Part shown: one piece after another, positions 1 through 8,338 of the stretch | How the letters are laid out: every line of letters begins with the position of its first letter | Numbering within the stretch: the stretch's first letter is position 1 | NCBI GenBank assembly: GCA_035630195.1 | Contig: DASQLD010000230.1 | Location: 1 to 15,204, forward strand | DNA: 15,204 bases | Origin: DASQDN01 sp035630195 | GTDB taxonomy: Bacteria; Acidobacteriota; Terriglobia; Bryobacterales; Bryobacteraceae | Direction: 5' to 3' | The notes under the pieces: model-generated | Told to the model about the DNA's origin: nothing | Seen by the model: the letters and a program-made list of their open reading frames with translations, nothing else | The model's database searches: none | Made by a program: the position numbers and the translations under genes

Positions 1-74
1 GAGATCCCTTGTTCCAGCCGCCGAACGGCCGCCAACTTGAACTCCTTCGTGAACTTCCTACGCGACAACCCCAT
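1..74 (-). CDS. IS3-family transposase OrfA, N-terminal fragment
   Basis: Only the first 24 codons are present; the gene runs off the left edge. The peptide begins MGLSRRKFTKEFKLAAVRRL, the standard opening of IS3/IS911-type OrfA proteins, whose helix-turn-helix recognises the element ends (RRKFTKEFK followed by AAVRRLEQG). The ATG at 74 is chosen because an in-frame TGA sits two codons upstream and a GGAG lies about 10 bases before it. In complete elements OrfA is joined to the DDE-domain OrfB by programmed frameshifting; OrfB is not in the window. Family identification is strong for such a short fragment because the start motif is so regular. Confidence 0.75.
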   Translation of the reverse strand, partial: MGLSRRKFTKEFKLAAVRRLEQGI

Positions 75-140
75 GACTCAATTCTCCATTCGATGAATTC
101 TGAGTCTTAACCACTTGTTTCAAAAATGGGGACAAGTCCA
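1..140 (-). mobile_element. IS3-family insertion sequence, one end only
   Basis: Read on the minus strand, the segment starts at 140 with TGGACTTGTCCCC, a TG-initiated tip typical of IS3-family terminal repeats. A leader of about 65 bases follows, then an OrfA-like start at 74. The rest of the element lies beyond the left edge, so the other repeat and the target duplication cannot be seen. The boundary at 140 is inferred from the TG...CA rule of the family and the loss of coding character beyond it. Confidence 0.65.
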
Positions 141-740
141 AGTTAGGGAGGCTTTCAACAAAGGCAGATGATCGACGGCTATATGCCAGACGGTGTTCCG
201 GATGGACGCTGCCATATTCATGGCGCAGAGAGTTGCCAGTTCTCCTGATATTGCGCCCCGGCTGGCCGGGTACCAGGATTTCTGCCTAGTCGCCAGTCCG
301 ACATCCGCCTCGCTGATCTTCTGTAGATCCGCTCGACGGCCGCAATACGCATCGGATCATCGCAAAACATATGGACCGAAAACCTCGGCGGTGAAGGGTT
401 TCGATCATGATTGATGACTTTAGAATGTCGCGTAGGATTATCCGGAGTTCTAGAAAGACCGGGTCAGCCTCACGCTCGAAATTGCTTAATACATGTTTGT
501 TCAGGCGGTGGCATCACACAGGTCGGCTTCACCTAGAAAGCGTCGAACAACATATTTCTGCAGGCCGACGAGGTCATCAGCGACAGACGCTTATCTTATC
601 GAAGCGTGGCGACGTCAAACATCGGAACCGGCACAATCATTTCCCCGGATCATTACTCGAATAACGTTCGTTAGGCTTGATACTTAACAGATAGGGAAAC
701 TGCTTCAAGAGCGCGGGAGGATCAGTTCCGAACGTTGTAT
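141..740. other. Stretch without a supportable gene; short coding-like scraps
   Basis: No open frame here has a start codon, a ribosome site and protein-like composition together. On the minus strand, 501-590 (no ATG/GTG/TTG; stop TGA at 501-503) reads as DDLVGLQKYVVRRFLGEADL and looks like real protein. A different minus frame just downstream, about 290-500, contains FEREADPVFLELRIILRDIL. Together they suggest a decayed gene with at least one frame change next to the IS3 end. I do not recognise the family. The plus-strand frames here are low-complexity, Arg/Ser-rich products of the opposite strand. Confidence 0.35.
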
Positions 741-908
741 CTATTCTGTTTCAACGGCTCTAACAGCCTTGTTCCTACCCGCCTGTTCCGCATCAGTTCG
801 GACCTGTTCCACTTCGGCCCGGACCCGCTGATAGTACGTTTCGAGCATGGCTCCCATTTCGGCGAGGTGGTTCGCCACGAGCGCGTAATCTCTTGTAGCA
901 ATGTTCAC
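741..908 (-). CDS. Possible small hypothetical protein (55 aa), helical
   Basis: A minus-strand frame from GTG at 908 to TAG at 741 encodes 55 residues. The middle and end (AEMGAMLETYYQRVRAEVEQ and on) are rich in Glu, Arg, Gln and Ala with hydrophobic spacing that suggests one amphipathic helix or coiled coil. There is no signal peptide, no recognised domain, and only a weak GGGA before the GTG. An internal ATG at about 860 could also be the start. It lies in a stretch of decayed sequence beside an IS end, so it may equally be the tail of a lost gene. I do not recognise it and infer coding potential only from composition. Confidence 0.25.
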   Translation of the reverse strand: MNIATRDYALVANHLAEMGAMLETYYQRVRAEVEQVRTDAEQAGRNKAVRAVETE

Positions 909-1101
909 GATTCCCAACAAACGCCGGGGTCATCGCGGAATTTAAGCTAGGTCAACCGGCCCCCCCGTACGCTGCGATTAGATACAGGGCAGGCAGTAAT
1001 GTCCATGGGTTCAAGCCGTGGCATGGTTGTGGAGAAGATCGCGGACACTCCCTCTTCACGCTTCCGTGAACGCCCCAGCGACAAGCAATCTCAGAAAACG
1101 C
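909..1101. other. Intergenic, no gene seen
   Basis: No convincing frame. The stretch holds a run of seven C (960-966) and a short perfect inverted repeat, TTCACG-cttc-CGTGAA (1055-1070), of unknown role. The long plus-strand frame crossing it (999-1292) runs through the terminator hairpin and antisense to the large propeller gene, so it is not accepted. Confidence 0.4.
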
Positions 1102-1131
1102 AAGAGGCCCGCCATGGGAAGCGGGCCTCTT
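1102..1131 (-). terminator. Intrinsic terminator of the propeller-protein gene
   Basis: AAGAGGCCCGC (1102-1112) and GCGGGCCTCTT (1121-1131) form a perfect 11-bp stem with an 8-base loop. The hairpin starts 18 bases after the stop codon of the minus-strand gene ending at 1149. In that direction the stem is followed by GCGTTTTCT, a short T-rich tail. No plus-strand gene points into it. The stem is strong enough to work in both directions. Confidence 0.85.
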
Positions 1132-1148
1132 CTACTACACAAGGAGTA

Positions 1149-4100
1149 TTACTGAATGGTGATTGTTCCGCCTTGCACCCAGTGCGTCAACAATCCGGTA
1201 TTGTCGAATGCGACGGAATAGACTTTCTTTGCGCCGCCAAAGGAAGTGGGATTAAACGACACAGGCAGAGCCACCGTCACAACACTGGCTGAGCGAGTGG
1301 CAGATGCGCCTGCCGTGTTGATGGTACAAAGGCCATTCGACAGAGTAGTTCCCGTGCCGACGGTCACACTGATTGGCGAGACCAAGTCAGTGCCTTCGGC
1401 ATTAATCAGGTTCAGCGAGTTATTGCTCGGGAAATAGACCGCTTGACAGGCAGTCTGCCCGTCGACCGTCGCACTGACACGAAGATGTAGCATGATCAGC
1501 GCGGACGAGCCAGTAGTATGCGTCGCCGACATTGTATATATCGCCGATGAACCGGTAACCGCCGCTGGCGTCAGGCTGACGATCGACGGACCTGGTCGGG
1601 TCTGCGGAGCGCCGGGAAGGAACCAGTTCCCCATCTGCGTCATTCCGGTCCAATTTTCATTCACGTCAAGCGCCTGAAGGAATGTCCCAAGCACCGGTCC
1701 CATTGTGTTTTTGAAGTTCACGTCGAATCGTACCGTCATGGTGTTTCCGTTCACATTTCCGAGAGCGGAGTACACGTTGACGGAGCATTGATTGTTCGTG
1801 AGGACGGCTCCCGGAGTGCCAAGCCTGATGCCGGATTCTCCACCAAGCCAGCCTGTGCCTGCATTGTCGATCAATCGCATGCCGTGGCTAATGCGGTTGT
1901 ATTCCACAAGGCAGGAGCCGGTCGCCGTATAGCGCACAACATTCGGCGTCGGCAGGAACAGCGTGTAACCAAGATAATGTTGCGATGCGCCACCGGCGTG
2001 CGTGAATGTGCTGGTGAATGTTCCCGATGCCCCGGATCCATTCGATGGAGTTAATGTTCCAACGCCTACTTGACCTGCAGGCGGAGGAGGCTGTGTAACG
2101 CTCCATGTCCCCTTCTGTTCCCAGCCACTATTCGATCCATACGTTTCATTGACAGCGAGCAGATAAACATTCTTCGGTCCTGTGAAGGAGGAAGAGAACG
2201 TCACCGGCAGAACCAGAGCGAGCTGGGAAACGGCCATGGTCGGAATGGACGAGGTTGCCGAAGCACCCGCAGCATTGAGAGTGCATTGACTATTGCTGGT
2301 GGTCGTCGCCGCGCCAGGCGCGACCGGGGTATTCCAGTTCACACCGCCGTCCTGGATTAGCCGAAAAGTATTGGAGGATGCGGTGTACTCGATAAAGCAT
2401 GAGCCTGACGCGCTGATGGCTGAATTGATAAGGATGTATGCCCGTTCGATCAATGCGCCTGTGGGTCGAGCAGTGCCATATCGCGCGGTAAACATTGTTG
2501 TATTCCCGCTGCCGGAAGCAGGGACGACATCAATGTTATAGGGGGCGCTTGACGGCGCTGTTCCAGAGCCTGCCTGTGTAATGGTGAAGGTCGCGCCTTC
2601 GACCACAATGGAGCCTGATCGCTGTACCCCCGAGTTCGCTTGTACCGTATAGGTCACGGTTCCTAGTCCGGATCCACTTGTTGTTCCAGACAGTTGGATA
2701 AACGGATCGGTCGTAAATGCTGTCCATTGGCAGCCGGACTGCTGTGGCTGGACTGTGAAGCTTCCAGACTGGCCGGCAGCGCCTACGGAAACCGACGACG
2801 GAGATAGCAGGATTGAACAGTCGGAGAACTTCATGAAGAACGCGTCTTGCGATCCGCTCAGAGCATTGCCTGGAAGGGTTGAGAGACCGGCCGACAGCGT
2901 TAGCCCGGTAATGTAAGCGCTGCCTTGGGAATCGACCGCGATGGCGCTGCTGGTGTCGGCGCTTGAACCACCGGCCAGCGTCGAGTAGACAACCTTGGCG
3001 CCATTGGGAGCCAGCTTAGTGACGAAGGCATCGAACGCCCCCGGCTCCGCTGCTTTGACGGAGCTGACGACCGGGAAATTCGCGGAAATCGTGTGTCCCG
3101 TGATGTACGCATGGCCGCTCGAGTTAATGGCGATACCGTAGCCTAATTCCGAGTTGGATCCGCCAATATAGGTCGCGTAGTCGAGGGCTGCGCCAGACGG
3201 ATTCAACTTTACGGCAAACACGTCGATTCCTCCGGCTAAAGTGGTTTGAAAGGCTCCAGCAGTCACCGGGAAGTTTGTGGAGGACGTGTCACCACCGACA
3301 AAGGCGGCGCCTGCGCTGTCGACTGCGATACTGCGTCCAGCGTCACTCACCGCGCCTCCTATGTAGGTCCAGTAAACACGCGCGCCGGCGCTGTTCAGCT
3401 TGCAAACGAAGGCGTCATCTTCTCCCGCATTTCCAGGCTGGAATCCACCGGACTGAGGAAGATTGGTGGAAGTGGTGCGGCCAGTCACATAGATGTTCTG
3501 ATTCGCGTCGATGGCCATCGCAAGAACGTAATCGAGCGCCGACCCACCAACGTATGTGCTGAAAAGAACCTGCTGGCCCGTCGACGACAACTTCATGACA
3601 AAGCCGTCAGTTCCGCCACTCAATGCCTGTCCGGCAAGAAGGTTTGGCAAATTCGTCGAATCTGTGAAGCCCGCAATATACATCGCGCCGGTTCCATCCA
3701 CAGCGATACCTCTGGCCGATTCCGTGCCCGAGCCGCCCAGATAACTGCCATAGAGTAAGGCATTGCCGGATGCGCTCAGCTTAACGAGGAATGCATCGAC
3801 AAGACCAGAGAGACTCGCGCGAAGTGGACTGGCAGTCGGGAAGTTGGTGGAGTTCGTTTGACCCGTGACAAAAACCTCTCCGGCCGAGTTGACGGCGATC
3901 GCATCGCCGGTATCGAGACTGTTGCCACCAAGGTAGGTTGAGTAAGCGATACCGGTCCCTGCCGAGTTGATCTTGGTGACGAAGGCGTCAGTGATAACGG
4001 GGGCGCTGCCGCCATGAGTGCTTTGGAAGGCATTGACAAGCGGGAATCCGGTTACGGATTGCGTCTGTCCCGTTATGTAGGCTGCGCCCTGTGCGTCGAC

Positions 4101-4868
4101 CGCGATGGCCTGCCCAGCATCGGCTGACAGACCACCGATATACCCGGCCCAATTGAGAATCGGATCGATGATCAATGGTTGTGTTCGATCATAGTTGCCG
4201 AGCGCAAATGACACCTGATTTCCGCGAAGCACATAGCGGCCATCGACGGGCGTGCGAACGCCGGCGATCTCCTGATAGACCACGGGCTTGCGATGCCGCG
4301 CTTCTCCCCGGTCGAGCGCCAGCACGAGATCGCCATTTGATGCAAGGCTCAGACTCTTAGACCCATCAAGTCGAAACCGAATGCGCGACGGATCCGCGCC
4401 GGCAGCGACGATGAAGTCGTACTCAAGCTGTCCTTCATTCCCGTAATAGATAAGATCAATGCCTGGATAAACCGATTGATAACGAACTTTCGCAAAGTGG
4501 GGGATATTGGTCTGCCATTGAGACCGGTCATTTCCGATGAGATAGTTGCTATGGCCAGAGAGTGGCGTCTCGGCTTTGATCTGACTGTCTCCGGCGCCAT
4601 CGAAGCGCATGCGGACACTTTCCGTACGGTTGTCCTTTGAGCGGAGGACTAAAACGGCTTCTCTTTGCTGCAAGAGAAGCGCGTGACTGCCGCCTCGCGA
4701 TAAGTACCGGACATGGGCGTCGGTCTGGCCGTGGTTCGGCTCGAAGACCAAGGGCAGCTCCTGACGGACCGGCGTTACGCCGGCTCCGGCACGAACCGCT
4801 GGCGCCGCGAAAATCGAAGATGCGAGCAGGGCAGTTCCCACAACTCGCCATGTAGGCGATAGATTCAT
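1149..4868 (-). CDS. Secreted SBBP-repeat beta-propeller protein with BACON domain
   Basis: Predicted exported protein of 1239 residues. The ATG at 4868 is preferred because MNLSPTWRVVGTALLASSIF opens a clear signal peptide ending near APAVRA; a GAGGAGA lies about 12 bases upstream. An in-frame ATG at 4916 would add 16 residues before the signal. Residues about 40-240 form the N-terminal domain usually found before SBBP repeats (FEPNHGQTD, YPGIDLIYYGNEGQLEYDF). About 245-690 contain seven SBBP repeats of about 63 residues, each with GG..S.D...IAVD, YITG.T.S..FP, DAFV.KL and YSTYLGG, consistent with a seven-bladed propeller. About 690-770 resemble a BACON domain (CQWTAF, SGSIVVEG, FTITQAG). 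The remainder is three divergent copies of a 150-residue beta-rich module, each with a Cys pair. Surface binding or adhesion is an inference; no catalytic motif is visible. Confidence 0.9.
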   Translation of the reverse strand: MNLSPTWRVVGTALLASSIFAAPAVRAGAGVTPVRQELPLVFEPNHGQTDAHVRYLSRGGSHALLLQQREAVLVLRSKDNRTESVRMRFDGAGDSQIKAETPLSGHSNYLIGNDRSQWQTNIPHFAKVRYQSVYPGIDLIYYGNEGQLEYDFIVAAGADPSRIRFRLDGSKSLSLASNGDLVLALDRGEARHRKPVVYQEIAGVRTPVDGRYVLRGNQVSFALGNYDRTQPLIIDPILNWAGYIGGLSADAGQAIAVDAQGAAYITGQTQSVTGFPLVNAFQSTHGGSAPVITDAFVTKINSAGTGIAYSTYLGGNSLDTGDAIAVNSAGEVFVTGQTNSTNFPTASPLRASLSGLVDAFLVKLSASGNALLYGSYLGGSGTESARGIAVDGTGAMYIAGFTDSTNLPNLLAGQALSGGTDGFVMKLSSTGQQVLFSTYVGGSALDYVLAMAIDANQNIYVTGRTTSTNLPQSGGFQPGNAGEDDAFVCKLNSAGARVYWTYIGGAVSDAGRSIAVDSAGAAFVGGDTSSTNFPVTAGAFQTTLAGGIDVFAVKLNPSGAALDYATYIGGSNSELGYGIAINSSGHAYITGHTISANFPVVSSVKAAEPGAFDAFVTKLAPNGAKVVYSTLAGGSSADTSSAIAVDSQGSAYITGLTLSAGLSTLPGNALSGSQDAFFMKFSDCSILLSPSSVSVGAAGQSGSFTVQPQQSGCQWTAFTTDPFIQLSGTTSGSGLGTVTYTVQANSGVQRSGSIVVEGATFTITQAGSGTAPSSAPYNIDVVPASGSGNTTMFTARYGTARPTGALIERAYILINSAISASGSCFIEYTASSNTFRLIQDGGVNWNTPVAPGAATTTSNSQCTLNAAGASATSSIPTMAVSQLALVLPVTFSSSFTGPKNVYLLAVNETYGSNSGWEQKGTWSVTQPPPPAGQVGVGTLTPSNGSGASGTFTSTFTHAGGASQHYLGYTLFLPTPNVVRYTATGSCLVEYNRISHGMRLIDNAGTGWLGGESGIRLGTPGAVLTNNQCSVNVYSALGNVNGNTMTVRFDVNFKNTMGPVLGTFLQALDVNENWTGMTQMGNWFLPGAPQTRPGPSIVSLTPAAVTGSSAIYTMSATHTTGSSALIMLHLRVSATVDGQTACQAVYFPSNNSLNLINAEGTDLVSPISVTVGTGTTLSNGLCTINTAGASATRSASVVTVALPVSFNPTSFGGAKKVYSVAFDNTGLLTHWVQGGTITIQ

Positions 4869-4916
4869 AGACTTTAATTTCTCCTCAAAGCGACAAGCAA
4901 TAACCAAGTGTCTCAT

Positions 4917-4981
4917 CGGCTGTCCTACTTTATACGCTTAGGACTGGCAAAATTGCACATGCTACACTTCGGCTGATTTTT
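4917..4981. promoter_or_regulatory. Divergent promoter region between propeller gene and rfbG
   Basis: Both genes must be transcribed from about 65-115 bases. For the minus gene, TATAAA (plus 4929-4934) is a good -10; a start there leaves a leader of about 55 bases to the ATG at 4868, which supports that start. The best -35 candidate, TGCAAT 17 bases upstream, is poor. For rfbG, TACACT (4963-4968) is a fair -10 and would give a leader of only about 7 bases, fitting the absence of a ribosome site before the ATG at 4982. These are consensus matches by eye only. Confidence 0.3.
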
Positions 4982-6034
4982 ATGGACAGGGCGTTCTGGC
5001 GCGGAAAACGTGTGTTTCTCACCGGGCATACGGGGTTCAAAGGTGGATGGCTATCTCTATGGCTTACCGACATGGAAGCGCATGTCACCGGATTGTCGCT
5101 TGCCCCGCCCACAGGGCCGAACTTGTACACAGCCGCCAAGATAGGTAGCCGGGTAGACAGCATAGAAGCTGACATCCGCAATCCCGACGTGTTGCGATCG
5201 AGCTTAGCCACCGCGCGTCCCGACATAGTGTTTCACATGGCTGCACAGCCTCTAGTACGCCGATCCTATCGAGAGCCGGTGGAAACTTACTCGACAAACG
5301 TACTAGGTACAGTTCATGTTCTCGAGGCGGTAAGAGCATTTGGCGGCGCGCGAGCAGTGATCAATGTCACGAGCGACAAAGCGTACGAGAACCGCGAAGT
5401 GCTCTGGGGTTATCGCGAGACGGACGCAATGGGCGGGCGTGATCCGTATAGCAGCAGCAAAGGCTGCGCCGAATTGGTCGCGGCTGCTTATCGCCGCTCG
5501 TATTTTGAGACGGGAGACACCCGGCTTGCAAGTGTGCGAGCAGGCAACGTGATCGGCGGCGGTGACTGGGCGGAAGACCGGTTGATTCCTGACTGCATGC
5601 GCTCATTGCTGAAAGGCGAACCGATTGTCATTCGCAGACCGCAGGCGATTCGTCCCTGGCAACATGTGCTGGAACCGCTTGCCGGATATCTGCAGTACGC
5701 GCAGGGGCTGTTCGAACAGCGTGACCTCCCGCCAGCCCTGAATTTTGGCCCGCGGGAAGCTGATGTCCAGCCGGTGGGTCAGGTTGTCGAGAAGCTAGTG
5801 GAGTTGTGGGGAGGCCATGCCAGGGTTGAACTCCAAAAAGATAGCGGACCTCACGAAGCAGGCCTGTTGACTCTCGATTCGACACTTGCGCGGCATAAGC
5901 TTCCATGGCAGCCACGGCTTCGATTGAAGGAAGCGCTGTCGTACACGGTCGAATGGTACAAGCGCTTCGCTGCCGGCGACCAGATGGACACGGTGACGCT
6001 CGCTCAAATCGAACGTTACGAAAGTCTGTTGTGA
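4982..6034 (+). CDS. rfbG: CDP-glucose 4,6-dehydratase
   Basis: NAD-dependent short-chain dehydrogenase/reductase enzyme (350 aa, normal family length). It converts CDP-D-glucose to CDP-4-keto-6-deoxyglucose, the first committed step toward 3,6-dideoxyhexoses and related sugars of surface polysaccharide. The Rossmann glycine motif TGHTGFKGGW is at residues 14-23. HMAAQPLVRRSY (85-96) and VTSDKAYEN (129-137) are typical of this subfamily. The catalytic pair is Y156 and K160 in DPYSSSK, with T130 completing the triad. GGGDWAEDRLIPD and RPWQHVLEPL follow in the substrate-binding half. The ATG has no visible ribosome site (TGATTTTT precedes it), so translation may be from a very short leader. The usual partners rfbF, rfbH and epimerases are absent nearby, so the sugar made cannot be deduced. 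Confidence 0.93.
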   Translation: MDRAFWRGKRVFLTGHTGFKGGWLSLWLTDMEAHVTGLSLAPPTGPNLYTAAKIGSRVDSIEADIRNPDVLRSSLATARPDIVFHMAAQPLVRRSYREPVETYSTNVLGTVHVLEAVRAFGGARAVINVTSDKAYENREVLWGYRETDAMGGRDPYSSSKGCAELVAAAYRRSYFETGDTRLASVRAGNVIGGGDWAEDRLIPDCMRSLLKGEPIVIRRPQAIRPWQHVLEPLAGYLQYAQGLFEQRDLPPALNFGPREADVQPVGQVVEKLVELWGGHARVELQKDSGPHEAGLLTLDSTLARHKLPWQPRLRLKEALSYTVEWYKRFAAGDQMDTVTLAQIERYESLL

Positions 6035-6141
6035 GTCTGGCCATAGATTTTACAATCGCTTGACACACACCTTCTCTTCCTGTCCCGTCACATTACGACA
6101 ACTGGCTTGGCGCGGAGTGACGCCGGGTCAGGTAATAGGGG

Positions 6142-7824
6142 ATGGACATGCAGGAAGAACAGAATACTGGGATTGACCGGCGAACCACATTAGGAGCTCT
6201 GGCGAAAGCAGGCGCTGCGGTGTTCTTCATTCCCGCGTGGAACAAGACGATAGAGGCGCAAGGGACGATCACATGCGTTCCAACTACCCCCACAGTCACA
6301 GAGGGGCCGTATTGGGTGGATGAGAGACTATTCCGCTCCGATATACGAACCGATCCGGAAACCGGAACGGCTCGGGAAGGCGTCCTTCTGACTCTAACGA
6401 TTAACGTTCAGAACCTGAGTAGTGGCGGCTGCACTCCGCTGGTGGGCGCATACGTTGACATCTGGCACGGTGACGCAAAGGGTATCTATTCGGATGAACC
6501 TACCTATAATCCGGGTGGTGGAACAGGGAACGTCAATACCAGTGGCCAAAAGGTTCTTCGTGGCTATCAGATCACGGACGAGAACGGAAAGGTGACGTTC
6601 ACGACCATCTATCCGGGCTGGTACACGAGTCGAACGATTCACATCCACATGAGAGTGCAAACGTACTCCGGCACAACAGTTCTCAGCAATTCGTTTCGCA
6701 GATTTTCTTCGACGAAGCGATCAATAATGCCGTTCTTGCAACATCGGCCTATTCCCGTACAGGTTCGCGAGATACGACGAATGCGACCGACAACGTTTAT
6801 CGAGTCGCAAATCAACCCGCATGCTGGCAACGACAACCGGGGACAATAGCGCGGGGTATGCCTCGACGATTACGATCGGAGCGGCATTTCAAGTTGCGGC
6901 CGCGAGCGCGCCCGCCATCACATCAGGCAGTGTGGCAAATGCGGTGAGTGGCGCCGCGGGAGTTGCGCCGGGGTCTTGGATCAGCATCTACGGGACGAAC
7001 TTCGCATCGGCAACCAGGCTCCTTGCCAGCTCTGATCTGGTGAACAATGCGATCCCGACGACGCTCGGGGGTGTGAGCGTGCAGATTAACGGCAAGGCTG
7101 CGTTCGTTCAGTACGTAAGCGCTACGCAGATTAATGTGCTCGCCCCTGCAGATACCTCAACCGGGTCGGTATCAATCGCTGTGACGAATGCGGCAGGAAC
7201 TTCCAACTCGGTCACGGCGACGATGTCGTCCGTCCTTCTCGGCCTATCCGTTCTCTCGAATTACGTCAGGGCCGTTCGCTACCCGGATGGCGCTGTGGTA
7301 AACGGAACAGGCGCGGCAGAAACGGGCTATACAACAACCGCCGCCGTTGGGTAAGGCGACCTGATTGCGCTGTATGGGACTGGATTCGGACCCACCAACG
7401 CTCCGAGCGACCCTGGCGTTGTTTTCACAGGAGCTTACCCGACTACGAATCCCGTCACCGTGACCATCGGCGGCACAGCGGCTGAGGTCCTGTGGCGGGT
7501 CTTGTTGGTCCTGGTCTTTACCAGATCAACGTCAGAGTTCCGGCGTCACTGGCGGACGGAGATCACGCGGTAGTGGCTCGTGTCTCAGGCTCTAGCAGTC
7601 AGGCCACTGGCGCGAACGTAAAAGTATTGGCCAGCGCAAAGCTACCGGCACAAGCGCGGCTGACGGAACGTTTGTTCGGACGAAAAGCAGCCTTCCGCGC
7701 ATTCATGCCCGCGCAGCTTCGAACGGCTTCCCGGATGGAACAGGTTGCCTGGTTAGCAGGTCTGGTCGATACAGAGCAGTATGCAAGGGCTGCCTGCATC
7801 GCGACGGCCGACAAGTCGTCGTAA
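6142..7824 (+). pseudogene. Broken intradiol dioxygenase-like protein fused to TIGR03437
   Basis: The first 181 codons from ATG 6142 encode a Tat-type signal (DRRTTLGAL, residues 12-20, then a hydrophobic stretch to about 32) and an intradiol ring-cleavage dioxygenase-like domain. It has TEGPYW (53-58), WHGDAKGIYSDE with candidate ligand Y116, and YPGWYTSRTIHIHMRV with Y161, H167 and H169, the family's Tyr2His2 iron set. Near 6685-6690 the frame slips and FVSQIFFDEAINNAVLATSA continues in a second frame. Near 6815-6820 it slips again into MLATTTGDNSAGYASTITIG and then a TIGR03437 domain (WISIYGTNFA). TAA at 7352-7354 interrupts that domain just before GDLIALYGTGFGPT. A third slip at about 7493 (TGGCGGG for expected TGGGCGGG) leads to AGLVGPGLYQINVRVP. 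Each slip equals one lost base. The final ~50 residues match nothing I know. The neighbouring genes are intact, but assembly error cannot be excluded for the indels. Confidence 0.85.
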
Positions 7825-7876
7825 CATGTCCTGACCAGCGCTCCTTCTTCGCTTACATTCTTGAAGGGGTGCACAG

Positions 7877-8338
7877 ATGATCACGGCAGCAACTCTCGAC
7901 CAGTTCCTCGGGAAGAATATATCGGCGATCTGCCCAGTCGGCTTTCATAATGCGAACGATAACCACTGCGCGCATTTTGTGAGCCATATCCTTAGGTACA
8001 AATTTGGCTTCACCTGCGGGGGCATGGTGAATGGACCAGGTGAGCCCGCGAGTCTTCGCGTGCAAGAACTCTTTCCGGAGTGTGGGCGTGTAGGTTTCTG
8101 GGAGAACCGTCCTCAGGACATCAACCCTTGTCTTGTATTCATTACAAAGGCGAGCAATGTGGATGTGTTTACTAAGAAGATGGCGAACGTGCCGAAGAAG
8201 CACATCGGTATTTTTGTTGACGGGAACATTTGGCATTACTCGAATTCTCAGGACAAGGTGGTAAAGCAAACGCCAGCGCAGTTTAAGAATCACTTCGCGA
8301 AACCGAGCAATGCCATGTTCTATGGGGAGTTGCCTTGA
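7877..8338 (+). CDS. NlpC/P60- or CHAP-like cysteine amidase/peptidase
   Basis: A 153-residue protein without signal peptide or membrane segment. DNHCAHFVSHIL (residues 28-39) places a Cys (C31) at the start of a helix after a polar loop, as in NlpC/P60 and CHAP peptidoglycan amidases. KKHIGIFVDGNIWHYSNS (107-124) supplies H109 in the HxGIxx strand and H120, which would fill the His and third-residue positions of the triad. The fold assignment rests on these motifs and their order; overall similarity to named families is low. The ATG is preceded by AGGGG 8 bases upstream. The stop TGA overlaps the TTG start of the next gene (TTGA), so translation is coupled. A cytoplasmic muramidase-type enzyme with a lipoprotein partner resembles amidase effector/immunity pairs, but no secretion genes are in the window, so this role is conjecture. 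Confidence 0.6.
   Translation: MITAATLDQFLGKNISAICPVGFHNANDNHCAHFVSHILRYKFGFTCGGMVNGPGEPASLRVQELFPECGRVGFWENRPQDINPCLVFITKASNVDVFTKKMANVPKKHIGIFVDGNIWHYSNSQDKVVKQTPAQFKNHFAKPSNAMFYGELP

Noticed and set aside
407..687. Two overlapping plus-strand frames of 64-85 codons
   Set aside because: Arg/Ser/His-rich composition, no ribosome site, and the opposite strand reads as better protein.
999..1292. A 97-codon plus-strand frame
   Set aside because: It runs through the terminator hairpin and into the antisense of the propeller gene.
3246..3758. A 170-codon plus-strand frame
   Set aside because: Antisense to the SBBP repeats; the repeated GC-rich coding sequence keeps the opposite frame open by chance.
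2880..4140. Regular repeats of about 190 bp, considered as a CRISPR-like or tandem DNA array
   Set aside because: The period is that of the SBBP protein repeats and the conservation is at the protein level, so it is coding repetition.
6060..6065. TTGACA upstream of the dioxygenase pseudogene, as a -35 box
   Set aside because: Perfect hexamer, but no acceptable -10 is found 15-19 bases downstream.
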